The position numbers and the translations under genes were made by a program. Below the pieces are notes generated by a model. It worked only from the letters and a program-made list of their open reading frames with translations, ran no database searches and had not been told where the DNA came from. A stretch of DNA of 31,229 bases from JBBTCJ01 sp038043285 (GTDB lineage: Bacteria; Planctomycetota; Phycisphaerae; UBA1845): assembly GCA_038043285.1 (NCBI GenBank), contig JBBTCJ010000020.1, positions 1-31,229 of the forward strand, given 5' to 3'. Positions 10,801-17,765 of the stretch are shown piece by piece. Numbering within the stretch: position 1 is the first letter of the stretch; each line of letters begins with the position of its first letter.

Positions 10801-11436
10801 CGGGAAAGCCAGCGTGAAAAAGCCGAACGGCGGGATGAACCAGGTAACCGGGCGAGTGTAATGCCCGCCGCCCGGTCCGGGGACGTAGGGTCCGTTGTCG
10901 TCCCCACCAGGATCGCCGTCCAAGTCGATGGCAACCGCGGCCCGGAAGTTGTCGAAGCGCTCGCTTTCACCGTACTCGTAGAACCCGGTGAAATTGAGAT
11001 CGAAGAAGTTTGCAGGCGAGTTTCGAAACGCCGGATTGTCGATGGCGTCGTCCACCGGCGGTGCGCTCTGTTCATTGACCAGGGGAGGCATAATGGCCCA
11101 CGGGAGGTTGATCCAGTCAGTCGTGTCGCCGCTGATCCGCACGTCGCCGTAGCTGATCTCCTCCCAGTACTCCGCGAAAGATCCGATGTCCGGGCGAATC
11201 CGATCGAAGTACTGGTCGTGAATCAACTGTCGATTGATCAGTCCGCCGACGGGTTTGCCGAGTTCTTCCTCGTCCTCGCGCGGGCCGGGGAACTGCTTGG
11301 GGGCGTTGGCGAGGATGACCAGGAATTGCCGTTCCGCCGCCTCCGCCGCCGGAAGGCAAACCACGGCGCCCAACACCACGGCCGAAACGATCCAAGTCCG
11401 CCGCGTGCGGCTGAACTCTTGTGTACATGTTGTCAT
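4870..11436 (-). CDS. Secreted M6-type metalloprotease-like protein with six PKD domains
   Basis: A 2188-aa exported protein. A signal peptide ends near AEA (residues 31-33). Residues 35-115 resemble the start of M6 (immune inhibitor A-like) peptidases (SFAEYWEEISYGDVRISG). The zinc motif HEWLH is at 1094-1098, followed by FPDLYDYD and a VGSWDIMSGG segment as in M6, then the usual downstream M6 region (MPGEGMLVMHTDVGSN, QADGQSQLD). About 950 residues of calcium-binding and Cys-rich sequence (DMDGDGRWDG, DCNGNLVPDACD) lie between the two M6 halves. Six PKD domains run from about 1549 to 2140. The C-terminus is CGVG, a hydrophobic stretch and RRTRP, which looks like a surface-sorting or anchoring tag. 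Known M6 members are secreted zinc proteases; the substrate here is unknown. GGAGTG lies 8 bases before the ATG. Confidence 0.9.
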   Translation of the reverse strand: MTTCTQEFSRTRRTWIVSAVVLGAVVCLPAAEAAERQFLVILANAPKQFPGPREDEEELGKPVGGLINRQLIHDQYFDRIRPDIGSFAEYWEEISYGDVRISGDTTDWINLPWAIMPPLVNEQSAPPVDDAIDNPAFRNSPANFFDLNFTGFYEYGESERFDNFRAAVAIDLDGDPGGDDNGPYVPGPGGGHYTRPVTWFIPPFGFFTLAFPVYKPGERFVDMDGDGRWDGLDEVNNVMDWDGDGKPDLVGPWVDLDEDGEAANGADCLYLSDADNDKNPDCCPDGPGKASCKRFDPNNAEDKSCPPTRWAGRNGDIIDCNGNLVPDACDISCTSQECVASGFNICGGSKDRLPFEADGEECVPGDGDQIPDECQYQNHNEECVATLGSPDDPCGGNHPLCLELGPARETTVRCEYVEFDDDDTCNAVEPFENFLRRWDPVLHDPYAHPANYTEDRSHWIRAYDTTGLAGEGACGTQQRKDLYAAARYIKDNYPGQGRRCVKSGALCLDDTGCTVVSGDACGKSGTLQLIEETHGRPLYQQHDPNEKLGPRDACRCRDGSECKTVALPNGENMEKACVVGIHVEYNPPDSWLDQTANNAPRNAAVRTTQMQAPSVDHGEGLLVKLTPEPGDLPEGYVDKPWYEAAWSDRYNAGICRVPLVDGVCPTGQSYNASDCQNPNFDQDCPANAGNPERATTCTPPTWRTTVPRMISFPDPVVEGYTPELNRRYFHANSGGTNGDGTGWFSCGSAPPGAVRFETGPVGPVGFEENCNAAILPEERDGASEPAIFFDGYVEHDDLASSKYHRSGDERLGEVTSPFSNDIWGEDRGPGYSSGSPVDSFIAPGGPYAVSVHGNNGRDAGNVLSMELLTWRTAPPFNNGFAWENEGQAPRSNPYAGYPTYFGFRDYNLDGLVDQGEVRHAGSDNYMSDPVRGTPNNGIDSVYPWHRDRIVEDCIAVIDDLVDFDDYVDAVSMNAYTCGRGGVSAEKPSQFDPIDPVTPDPSVRNVQAFGILSGIILLPDGSHKEGFFNRAPNFIPIHNEDGLGDPLYTAATFPKASPKLSWNIFFHNLVTGLGVSAEGDGTVPFSDFQTAFSAHEWLHTWQRFPDLYDYDVYAPLPRPLINCPVGSWDIMSGGGLVHSAPILKESTCTQWIRPVDLATVLTPGVDTTITLPRSEFVRDDSYFFLENENREGERYYFWSVGTGFDERMPGEGMLVMHTDVGSNPDALPSGQANGTRFFYHIVQADGQSQLDDCTNRGDAGDPWPGQGNRRRFNYQTVPQATWYTLNSWTGLDILDVVPDGSGSVQLKLNWVPTALPSLKFINPPGGESVRVGPGNIRYKINFDASDVFGGTTIRLHYTDDPADVSAYGANKIGELRKSTAGINHLSLDWNIFGLADGRYHVFAELVPGQGADGVEQAFTAPRAGRTNGGDGALTVDLVDIPGHKARLETFRAECAKLDGSEWKITGTISQPAPSPTDANQDPYPHAKTCPRTTADCSSFQYTSVGGGVKFTIKAGTIPFSKGDTFTFTTTGITAPSVGVTIVGGQVKLEPTARIVAGPLSGDPPLTVSFDGRSSVDPNGEPLQFIWNFGDGSPTATGGTASHTFIRAGRFTTTLRATNTRNGRFGEASVDIDVTNNSPRAAIAASPISGQAPLTVRFNGSQSSDVETPADQLVYRWDFGDGSTANDAGVAGAFISTEHFYSRRADGTECTRQAPCNFNATLTVTDSGGKSSSATITIVVGNTNPIASVTADPVQGTPPLQVTFNASGSTDADGDTLKVDWIWGDGEQTLNLPLTGESGATDGSVRHTYRTQGAYTPSAIVKDGRGGEGRWSGLTITVNQAATGASDPRAIFSITPTEPKLNQEFTVDASLSFDTPAGGRITSYTWDWGDTTAFGAGVIAKHTYTKPGSYRITLTVADAETPANTARAQKTAIITGGGTGGGGQGNRPPTATFGFTPSQPLVGETVDFDASRSADADNDALEYKWTFGDGDETSFSVAVTATHEFAASGTFLVRLAVRDEHGMTTEVTQAVRVLSPSDNRDPIAIIAGGPRNGVVGSPITFDGRLSYDPDGDNVGFTWTISQNGTVLDTRNGPVVTQVFRQVGNYTVLLEVRDDAGAVGTDGPVAVSIAETSVEPPEGRPPPDTGGLEDPGDSSSQRPTPIRVCGVGMLLPMLLMLLGLTALSIHRRTRP

Positions 11437-11733
11437 CTGCGTGACACTCCGATTCGAGAACCAGCTGCCGGTTGACTTCCTGTTGACTTCCTCATGGACA
11501 GTCGAAAACGCCCTTCTTGTTCAGGCGACGATCTCGGATTCGTCGCCTCACGGCGGGCTTCAGCCGCAGGTGTCGAGCGGGCGACCGAGCAGGAAGCCGC
11601 GGGGGGTTGCGCACCACCGGGCGAGGGGAAGCGCCTCGCGATGTCGCTCGCCTCGCGCGCGCCCGCCGATCACTTACTGGACCACGAATCACGTTCGCGG
11701 ACGTCTGCGCGCACAGGCTTCATCCCGCCTGCT
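11437..11733 (-). other. Long 5' leader of the M6 gene with hairpins, no gene seen
   Basis: About 290 bases between the predicted promoter and the M6 start codon. Short frames on both strands are Arg/Pro-rich and unconvincing. The leader holds an 8-bp hairpin (GGCGACGA at 11524-11531 with TCGTCGCC at 11540-11547), a small GGCTGAAGCC-type stem beside it, and a tandem 11-mer nearer the start. It could be a structured untranslated leader or a repeat remnant. No known riboswitch class was recognised. Confidence 0.4.
11471..11492. repeat. Tandem 11-bp direct repeat, two perfect copies
   Basis: GTTGACTTCCT occurs twice back to back, 11471-11481 and 11482-11492. On the coding (minus) strand of the M6 gene this reads AGGAAGTCAAC twice, 35-56 bases before the start codon. 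It might be a regulator or RNA-binding site, or a simple duplication. Confidence 0.7.
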
Positions 11734-11763
11734 ATCGTACTACGTCCCGTAAGTGTCTGTCAA
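11734..11763 (-). promoter_or_regulatory. Predicted sigma70-type promoter of the M6 gene
   Basis: On the minus strand, a perfect -35 TTGACA (11758-11763), an 18-base spacer and -10 TACGAT (11734-11739, 4 of 6 to consensus). The implied transcript starts near 11727 and has a leader of about 290 bases. Confidence 0.55.
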
Positions 11764-11800
11764 CCGAATTCGGACCTGATGGAGTAGCGCAATACAACAA

Positions 11801-11835
11801 GAAACAGGTTATCGGAAGAGCCGATAACCTGTTTC
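11801..11835 (-). terminator. Rho-independent terminator of the first FG-GAP gene
   Basis: A perfect 15-bp inverted repeat (GAAACAGGTTATCGG with its complement) around a 5-base loop. Read on the minus strand it is followed by TTGTTGTATT. It sits 70 bases after the FG-GAP stop codon at 11906 and upstream of the M6 promoter, so it separates the two transcription units. Confidence 0.85.
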
Positions 11836-11905
11836 GTTGGATCGAACCGTCGGAGAAACCAAACCCGGAGCGGGAACGCTCACTTACCGGACTTGAACAT
11901 GTTGC

Positions 11906-14900
11906 CTAGGGCAATGACGAACCATACACCAGGTACACTTCGCCGCCGTTCTGCACGCCGATGCCGGTGTTGGGATCGCGTCGCGGATCCGCGACCACCG
12001 AACCGACGAGGAGGTCGTCGCGTCCATCACCGTCGACGTCGCCCGCTCCGGCAAGCCCGAGCGATCGACCGCGACCTTGCTTCTCGGCGCGCCCGCCGGC
12101 GGCGGCGTCGCCTGCGTCGCCTCCGCCGAGACGATCGCCCGCGCGGCGCCCGGCGACGATGAACCCGCGCAGCGTTGAGCGGCCCAGTTGACTAACCCCC
12201 GCGGTGATGTCCGTGGACACGCAGGACTCGTTGGTCGTGCAGTCGGCCGCGCTGTTACAGAGATTCTTGCTGGTCTGGCAGACCTTGATCTGATCGAGCC
12301 GATTGCTCCCGAAGATCACGTAGACGAGTCCCGCCTGCCGCAATTCGTCGTCCCCGGGAACGTTGTCGCGAACGCCGTCGAAGTTCTGATCGACGCCCAG
12401 CGACGTGAGCGCGTCTGTGGCGTCGTTGGGATTCGGATCGAACCGCGGCGATGCGTTGGGCGCGGCGATCGCCAAATCGTCCCTTCCGTCTCCGTCGATG
12501 TCGCCAACGTTGGCGATGTTGAACCCGAACAGCCCCTTTTCGTTGTCGATGGTGATTCCGGTGATCCGCGCCGCCACTGGCAGACCGCCCGCGGTGCGCG
12601 TGCTGGAAAGCAGGGTTCCCACGTTCATTCCGCCCGCCGGACTGACCACGCCCGTACCGCCGAAGACAATGACAACTTCACCCACTCCGCCTCCGGCATT
12701 GGGGCTTCCAATGGCGATGTCCGAGATTCCGTCGCCGTTGAAATCGAAACCGCCGGCCACGCTGGCACCAAAGCTATCGACGGTATTGGTGACGATCAGC
12801 ATTCCGTCCAGCCGCAGGGGATCGTCCGGCGCCAGCGCCAGCTTGTTCAATGCGAAGTCGCCCTCGATGGACGGTTCGCGGCGGTAGGCGACGTACACGC
12901 GTCCCTTTCCTCCCGACGCCAGCGGCGCGCCGACGACAAAGTCCGCCCGACCGTCGCGGTTGAAATCGTTGATTCCCTCGATGTTCTGAATCTGATCGTT
13001 GGCGTCACCATTGACGCGCAACGCCCCCAGCGGTGCGGCGCGATTGTCGCCACAGTGGCTGACCACCCCCATGACGTACTGGTGAGGCGTCGGTGGAATC
13101 ACGCTGGATGCGTTCCCCCTCCAAAGGTCGCGATCGTCGCCGAGGTAGGCCACGCCGGAGTCGGACGAAGGCCCGCTGCGCCCGGGCGCGCTGAAGATCA
13201 GGTCGTCCAGCGTGCCCGCGGCGGAACTCCGGCTGAACGTCACCGACGTTCCAAAAAGATCTCCGGCGTCCGTGCCGAGGATTCTGGCCCCGAACGGCTC
13301 CAGCGCCGTCGCCGTGTTGATGTAGAAACCTGAACCCGAGTCCTCGTTGAAAAACGGGTCCGAGCTCGTCGCGTTCACGCAATCGACCAGAGCGAACACC
13401 GTCGGACACACGTTCAACGCCGGGTTGGCGTTGCCTGGAATGATCGAAAAGGTGGGATTCAACGTCTCCCAACGCGGAGGGGCAAGCCGGTCGGTGAAGC
13501 CCATGGACGGACCGACGATGGTGTCCTCCTCCTGATCCGAACCCTCGATGCACGCGTCGGGGGTCGGCGGATCGCCCGTGGGATTCCCAGCCTGGAACTG
13601 GCGCGTATCGGACAACGTCGCCGTTCGATCCACGGGATCCACGGTTTGATTCGAAAACTGTCGGCCGACCCGATCAAGATTGATGACCGGCCTGGATCCA
13701 ACCGGATCCGCGAGAACCCGGTTCCGGCTGCTCAAGATCACGACACCGCCGGGGAGAAACTGACCCGCAACCTCCAGCACGTCCCGTCGAGCCGAGTTCA
13801 CGCTGGGAAAACCGAAGACGATCTCGCTCAGCTCATCGCGATCCGCGTCGGGAATCAACGCGACGTCGGAAAGACCGTCGGTCTCGCTGGTGTTGCCGAC
13901 CGTCGGGATTCCCGTCAGGGTGATCCCCCGTAGTCCGCTGGTTCCCACCGAGTTCAGGTTGTACTCGCCCTTGAGCAGACCCGCGCCGGTCGCCCCATAG
14001 AGCAGATACGCCTCACCTTGCCCGACTCCGTCGGGGTTGAGGAAGAATGGTTTACCGTATCGCGAGGCAATGATGTATTCGCTCAGACCGTCGCCGTTTA
14101 GGTCGCCGGCACTGGACAGCGACGAGCCTGCGTTGTCCTCGAAGTTCACTCCCCCGAAGATCGCACCGTCAACGCCGGAATCTTCGTCCGCGAAGCTTCC
14201 GACCCAGAGAACGCCTGGCGCCGAACTGAATCGGACGTTGACCGGCGCGTCGTCCTCGACGGTTGAACCGTCACGAATCTTCAGCCGAACCGTAACGATA
14301 AACAACCCCGGCGTACTGCTGGTGAACGACGCGACGTTGGTGGTGATTTCGCCGCCGGCCACAATGGACACTTCCGAACCAAACGGAAGACCGCTTGCGT
14401 CGATGCGCTGTGCGAAGACGTCAACCGTCCCGGCGCTCTCCGGCGCGTTGGTTTCCCATTCGATCGCCACGTTCGCGTCCGGTCGAACCGGAAGCGGGCT
14501 GTTGGGCCTGGTGACGCTCAGGGTGATCGTGCGGACAACATGGATCTGGCCGGTCGCGTAGACCGTCTTGGCCGCGTTCACGCCGTCCCGAATGGTGCCG
14601 CCGACAAAGTAGCTTCCCTCGGGAACGTCGGACGGGAATGCGAAGCTCGTCGAGCCGACCGGCAAACCGGAGGCAATCGGCGTGACCCCGTTGCTCACGT
14701 TCGTGTCCACGTCGTAGAACAAGTCGATGGAGGCGTCGGCGGGATCCTCGAACGTGGTTCCGCTGAAGCGGATAGTGAACGGGTCATCAGCGAACAGAGA
14801 CACAGCAGCGTTGCCGGGAGCGGTAAAAGACAGCGTCGGGGCGCGGGAGGTTCCCGCCGGGCGGACCCGGATCGTCGGGGTCGTGGTCACCTCGCTGGGA

Positions 14901-15712
14901 GTTGTGACGATGCGGTCCAGCTCCCCGCGGTCGACGGTGTCCGCGATCGAAAAACCGCTGTCGGTCGCGGATAGGCCGAGTCGGTGATCCCCTTCCGCCA
15001 CGTCCGTGGTGTCCCAAGTCGTCGTGCCTACGTTCCCGCTGCCGACCGCAAGCTGGACGCCCAGGATGTCCGGCGGGTCCGATAGGGCGTCATCGGCGTC
15101 GAGGTAGAAGAGTCGCCATTGGACCTCGCCCTCGGGGTCTTGCACGTCAAAGGAGATGGTCAGCTCGTCGCCCGCGATGACCTCGACGAGGGCTTCGGAG
15201 GGCTGAACGAAAATCGGCTCGGGAATCCCCTGGACCTGAATCGCGCCCTTGCTTTCCTTGGTCTGCTCAGCGCCGCCGAGCAGGTACAGTAGGCCGACCC
15301 GGTAGAAGCCAACGCCCGCGTCGGCGGGATCAAAGCTGAAGGCCTGGTTCGTACCCAAGGTGAGGGAGGCGACGACCACGCGGTCGCCGATGGCGGGACT
15401 CTCCTCCGAGGCGTCGGCGACCGGGACGTAGTAGCCTCGCGCATCCGTCACTGGACCGGTCAACGTATAGAGAATGGAGACCGGAGGGTCGAGAGCCGAG
15501 ACCCCGAAACTGCTGTCCACGCTGATGATCTCGGCAACGACTCTGTCGTCCCCGCCGTTGCTCCCGGCGCCCCCGTCCCCGTCGCCGCCATCGGGGGGCG
15601 GCTGAAGCCCTCCGGGACATCCGCCAAGAGCCAGGGCCAAACCGATCCCGCCGACAGCACAACGCAACAGAGCAAAGCGTATCCGCCGCCTCTTGTTCAC
15701 TACCTCGATCAT
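11906..15712 (-). CDS. Large FG-GAP (integrin alpha-like) repeat lipoprotein
   Basis: 1268 aa. A Lys/Arg-rich start, a hydrophobic stretch and a lipobox LGGC (Cys32) predict a lipoprotein, followed by a Gly/Asp/Pro-rich linker. Residues 60-500 look like repeated beta-sandwich segments. From about 540 onward there are FG-GAP/VCBS calcium repeats with the DxNxDGxxD-(I/L/V)-GxP pattern: DLNGDGLSEYIIAS near 542, DFNRDGRADFVVGAP near 917, DFNGDGISDIAIGSP near 987, DIDGDGRDDLAIAAP near 1070 and DVDGDGRDDLLVGS near 1224. A four-Cys segment (CQTSKNLCNSAADC then C) interrupts the last pair. Such beta-propellers usually serve adhesion or ligand binding at the cell surface; no enzyme motif was seen. GGAGTG lies 8 bases before the ATG, as in the M6 gene. 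Confidence 0.88.
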   Translation of the reverse strand: MIEVVNKRRRIRFALLRCAVGGIGLALALGGCPGGLQPPPDGGDGDGGAGSNGGDDRVVAEIISVDSSFGVSALDPPVSILYTLTGPVTDARGYYVPVADASEESPAIGDRVVVASLTLGTNQAFSFDPADAGVGFYRVGLLYLLGGAEQTKESKGAIQVQGIPEPIFVQPSEALVEVIAGDELTISFDVQDPEGEVQWRLFYLDADDALSDPPDILGVQLAVGSGNVGTTTWDTTDVAEGDHRLGLSATDSGFSIADTVDRGELDRIVTTPSEVTTTPTIRVRPAGTSRAPTLSFTAPGNAAVSLFADDPFTIRFSGTTFEDPADASIDLFYDVDTNVSNGVTPIASGLPVGSTSFAFPSDVPEGSYFVGGTIRDGVNAAKTVYATGQIHVVRTITLSVTRPNSPLPVRPDANVAIEWETNAPESAGTVDVFAQRIDASGLPFGSEVSIVAGGEITTNVASFTSSTPGLFIVTVRLKIRDGSTVEDDAPVNVRFSSAPGVLWVGSFADEDSGVDGAIFGGVNFEDNAGSSLSSAGDLNGDGLSEYIIASRYGKPFFLNPDGVGQGEAYLLYGATGAGLLKGEYNLNSVGTSGLRGITLTGIPTVGNTSETDGLSDVALIPDADRDELSEIVFGFPSVNSARRDVLEVAGQFLPGGVVILSSRNRVLADPVGSRPVINLDRVGRQFSNQTVDPVDRTATLSDTRQFQAGNPTGDPPTPDACIEGSDQEEDTIVGPSMGFTDRLAPPRWETLNPTFSIIPGNANPALNVCPTVFALVDCVNATSSDPFFNEDSGSGFYINTATALEPFGARILGTDAGDLFGTSVTFSRSSAAGTLDDLIFSAPGRSGPSSDSGVAYLGDDRDLWRGNASSVIPPTPHQYVMGVVSHCGDNRAAPLGALRVNGDANDQIQNIEGINDFNRDGRADFVVGAPLASGGKGRVYVAYRREPSIEGDFALNKLALAPDDPLRLDGMLIVTNTVDSFGASVAGGFDFNGDGISDIAIGSPNAGGGVGEVVIVFGGTGVVSPAGGMNVGTLLSSTRTAGGLPVAARITGITIDNEKGLFGFNIANVGDIDGDGRDDLAIAAPNASPRFDPNPNDATDALTSLGVDQNFDGVRDNVPGDDELRQAGLVYVIFGSNRLDQIKVCQTSKNLCNSAADCTTNESCVSTDITAGVSQLGRSTLRGFIVAGRRAGDRLGGGDAGDAAAGGRAEKQGRGRSLGLAGAGDVDGDGRDDLLVGSVVADPRRDPNTGIGVQNGGEVYLVYGSSLP

Positions 15713-16046
15713 CGCCGGAGCACTCCGAAACCGTTCGGGCGTGAGGGCTTTGCCGTCTCCACCGTCGCGAGCACCTTCCGCGCGGAACGACGCCGACCCC
15801 AGGAACCATGCCTTTGAGTCCCGCCAGACCGGCCAAACGCTTGCCGCGACGGCGGAATCCAGTTGCGGAGTTATACGAGCGCCCCAAGCGGCCTGTCAAC
15901 AAACCACGGCCCCCCACGGACCGGCGTAGCCTCAACCATCTTCCTTGCACCCCGCCGCCCCAATAAAATGACCCGCCGGCGGTTGCCGTTCTGTCGGGGA
16001 GCCTCACCTTCGGAAATGAACGGATACCGTCCCAGGGACCAGGTAC
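15713..16046. other. Divergent intergenic region, FG-GAP gene / murD
   Basis: 334 bases without a credible gene. It carries the FG-GAP promoter and the murD ribosome binding site (AGGGA at 16034-16038, 8 bases before the GTG start). No convincing plus-strand promoter for murD was found. Confidence 0.6.
15870..15899 (-). promoter_or_regulatory. Predicted sigma70-type promoter of the first FG-GAP gene
   Basis: On the minus strand, a perfect TTGACA (15894-15899), an 18-base spacer and TATAAC (15870-15875, 5 of 6 to consensus). The implied leader is about 150 bases before the ATG at 15712. Confidence 0.7.
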
Positions 16047-17651
16047 GTGCGAGATGCCGTCCAACGAACCTTGATTACACCGGCCGCAGCCTTCCGTGAT
16101 CGCCGCGTCCTGATTGTGGGTTTGGGGCGTTTCGGCGGAGGCGTCGGCGTAACGCAATGGCTTGTCGGTCAGGGGGCCAGGGTCACGGTCACCGACATCG
16201 CCTCGGCCGAGAGCCTCGCGGAGTCCCTCGGCGAATTCTGTGGGTTGAACGTCACCCTCGAGCTGGGCGGTCATGAGACCGTAGATCCCGGCGCGTTCGA
16301 CCTTGTCGTGGTCAACCCGGCGGTCAACAAGCGCACGTCCGAGTTCCACGCACGAATCGTCAGGTCGGGCGTTCCGCGGACAACCGAGATGAACCTGTTC
16401 TGCGAGCGCTGCACCGCGACCGTCGTCGGCGTGACCGGAACCTACGGCAAGAGCACCACCTGCGCCATGCTCGCCCACGCACTGCAGTACGCGGTGATGA
16501 ACCAGGCTGCGCCCTTTACGGCGGTCCACCTGGGAGGAAACATCGGCCGTTCGCTGCTGGGGGAACTCGACGCCATCCGCCCCTCTGACGTCGTGGTTCT
16601 CGAGGTATCCAACGCGCAATTGGAGGACTTTCCGGCGATCACGTGGCGACCGCAAGTGGCGGCCATCACCAACCTTCACCCACACCACCTCGACCGGTAC
16701 GAGTCGTTCGACGAATACGCCCAGGCGAAGCTCCACCTCATCGGGGATTCGAGTCGATCGACCCCGGTGATCGTCGGGGAGTTGCACCCGCGGGCGGAGG
16801 AGCTTCTCCGGCAAGCGGTCGGGCATCACCCTGGCCGCATCATCCGCGTGAAATCGCCCGCCGCGCCGATGCGGCTGAAAGTTCCAGGGCGACACAATCA
16901 CGTCAATGCCGCGTGCGCGCTGACCATCGGCGAAACGCTCGGACTGGCCGAATCCTTGGTCCGCGACGCGCTCCCGTCGTTTTCGGGATTGTCGCATCGA
17001 CTGGAGTATGTGCGAACCGTTGACGGCGTCACCTATGTGAACGACTCCAAGTCGACCGCGCCGGCAGCCACGGTCATCGCCGTCGAAGCGGTCATGGAGG
17101 AATGGGAACAACCCGGAAGGGACCACGCCGAACCGAGGGCTTCGAGCCGCGCGGATTCGATTCCCCCATCCGAGCCGCGAGCCGCTCCCCTTGACGCGAA
17201 GTGTCAAGGGTCAGCCCGCGTGGACTCGAGCCTTCAACCTGCCCGACAGGCGTTCGCCAAGACGACCGCCGGTGCAAGCGGATCGAACGGTCGCCGGATC
17301 GTCGCCATCGTCGGCGGACAGCGGAAGGACGTTCCGCTTGGGGAATGTGCCGGCATGTTGGTGCGTTCCTGCCGCGCGGTCGTGGGAATGGCCGAGTCGG
17401 GTCGGGCGTTCACGGACGCGGTCCGCGAGGCGGGGGGAACGGCCGACGTTTTGCTCGCGTACGAGCCGGATTTGCCTGCGGCCTTACGCCGTGCCCGGTC
17501 CGCCGCCCGACCCGGAGACGTGATTCTTTTCTCCCCTGGCGCACCAAGCTTCGACCAGTACGTCAACTTCACCGCTCGAGGCCGACACTTCGTCGAACTC
17601 GTCGGTGCAGCGTCGACGGCCCCGTCCGCTTCGCACGCGGCTGGGGCATAA
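16047..17651 (+). CDS. murD: UDP-N-acetylmuramoylalanine--D-glutamate ligase (MurD)
   Basis: Cytoplasmic Mur ligase that adds D-Glu to UDP-MurNAc-L-Ala in peptidoglycan synthesis. Domains in order: N-terminal Rossmann-like part with VLIVGLGRFGG (residues 21-31), a central ATPase with P-loop GVTGTYGKSTT, the GRHNHVNAACA motif, and a C-terminal domain starting near YVNDSKSTAPAAT and continuing to VAIVGGQRKD. Assignment to MurD rather than MurC/E/F rests on the N-terminal domain and the DSKxT motif. Two oddities: the P-loop has Tyr where MurD normally has Asn, and about 60 low-complexity residues (about 352-413) interrupt the C-terminal domain, making the protein 534 aa against about 450. The start is GTG with AGGGA 8 bases upstream; a nearby ATG is out of frame. 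The gene stands alone, away from a division/cell-wall cluster. Confidence 0.9.
   Translation: MRDAVQRTLITPAAAFRDRRVLIVGLGRFGGGVGVTQWLVGQGARVTVTDIASAESLAESLGEFCGLNVTLELGGHETVDPGAFDLVVVNPAVNKRTSEFHARIVRSGVPRTTEMNLFCERCTATVVGVTGTYGKSTTCAMLAHALQYAVMNQAAPFTAVHLGGNIGRSLLGELDAIRPSDVVVLEVSNAQLEDFPAITWRPQVAAITNLHPHHLDRYESFDEYAQAKLHLIGDSSRSTPVIVGELHPRAEELLRQAVGHHPGRIIRVKSPAAPMRLKVPGRHNHVNAACALTIGETLGLAESLVRDALPSFSGLSHRLEYVRTVDGVTYVNDSKSTAPAATVIAVEAVMEEWEQPGRDHAEPRASSRADSIPPSEPRAAPLDAKCQGSARVDSSLQPARQAFAKTTAGASGSNGRRIVAIVGGQRKDVPLGECAGMLVRSCRAVVGMAESGRAFTDAVREAGGTADVLLAYEPDLPAALRRARSAARPGDVILFSPGAPSFDQYVNFTARGRHFVELVGAASTAPSASHAAGA
17131..17235. repeat. Candidate palindromic element inserted in frame within murD
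   Basis: The segment coding the extra MurD residues contains a perfect 8-bp inverted repeat (CCCTTGAC at 17188-17195, GTCAAGGG at 17203-17210, 7-base loop) and smaller self-complementary pieces such as GGCTTCGAGCC and repeated GAGCCGCG. The encoded peptide has no family character and lies in a variable loop of the ligase. The outer limits given are approximate. Confidence 0.45.
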
Positions 17652-17765
17652 GGCGCTCGCGGCGGTACTGCGGGGCGAGCAAGCGCCGCGTCAGCGACGT
17701 ACGCCGTCGAAGGCGCCCGTGACGGACGACATGGACGCGGCCAACGCTGCGCAGCAACAAGAAGA

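Noticed and set aside
17140..17180. tRNA-like TTCGATTCC stretch within the murD insert
   Set aside because: The flanking bases do not form a T-arm stem and no other tRNA arms are present.
15330..17207. Long minus-strand open frame (625 codons) across the FG-GAP start, the intergenic region and murD
   Set aside because: It runs through the promoter region and antisense to conserved MurD motifs; its only recognisable part is out of frame with the real proteins.
17652..17765. Shared terminator between convergent murD and FG-GAP genes
   Set aside because: Only short imperfect pairings (GCTCGC/GCGAGC) and no T-tract on either strand.
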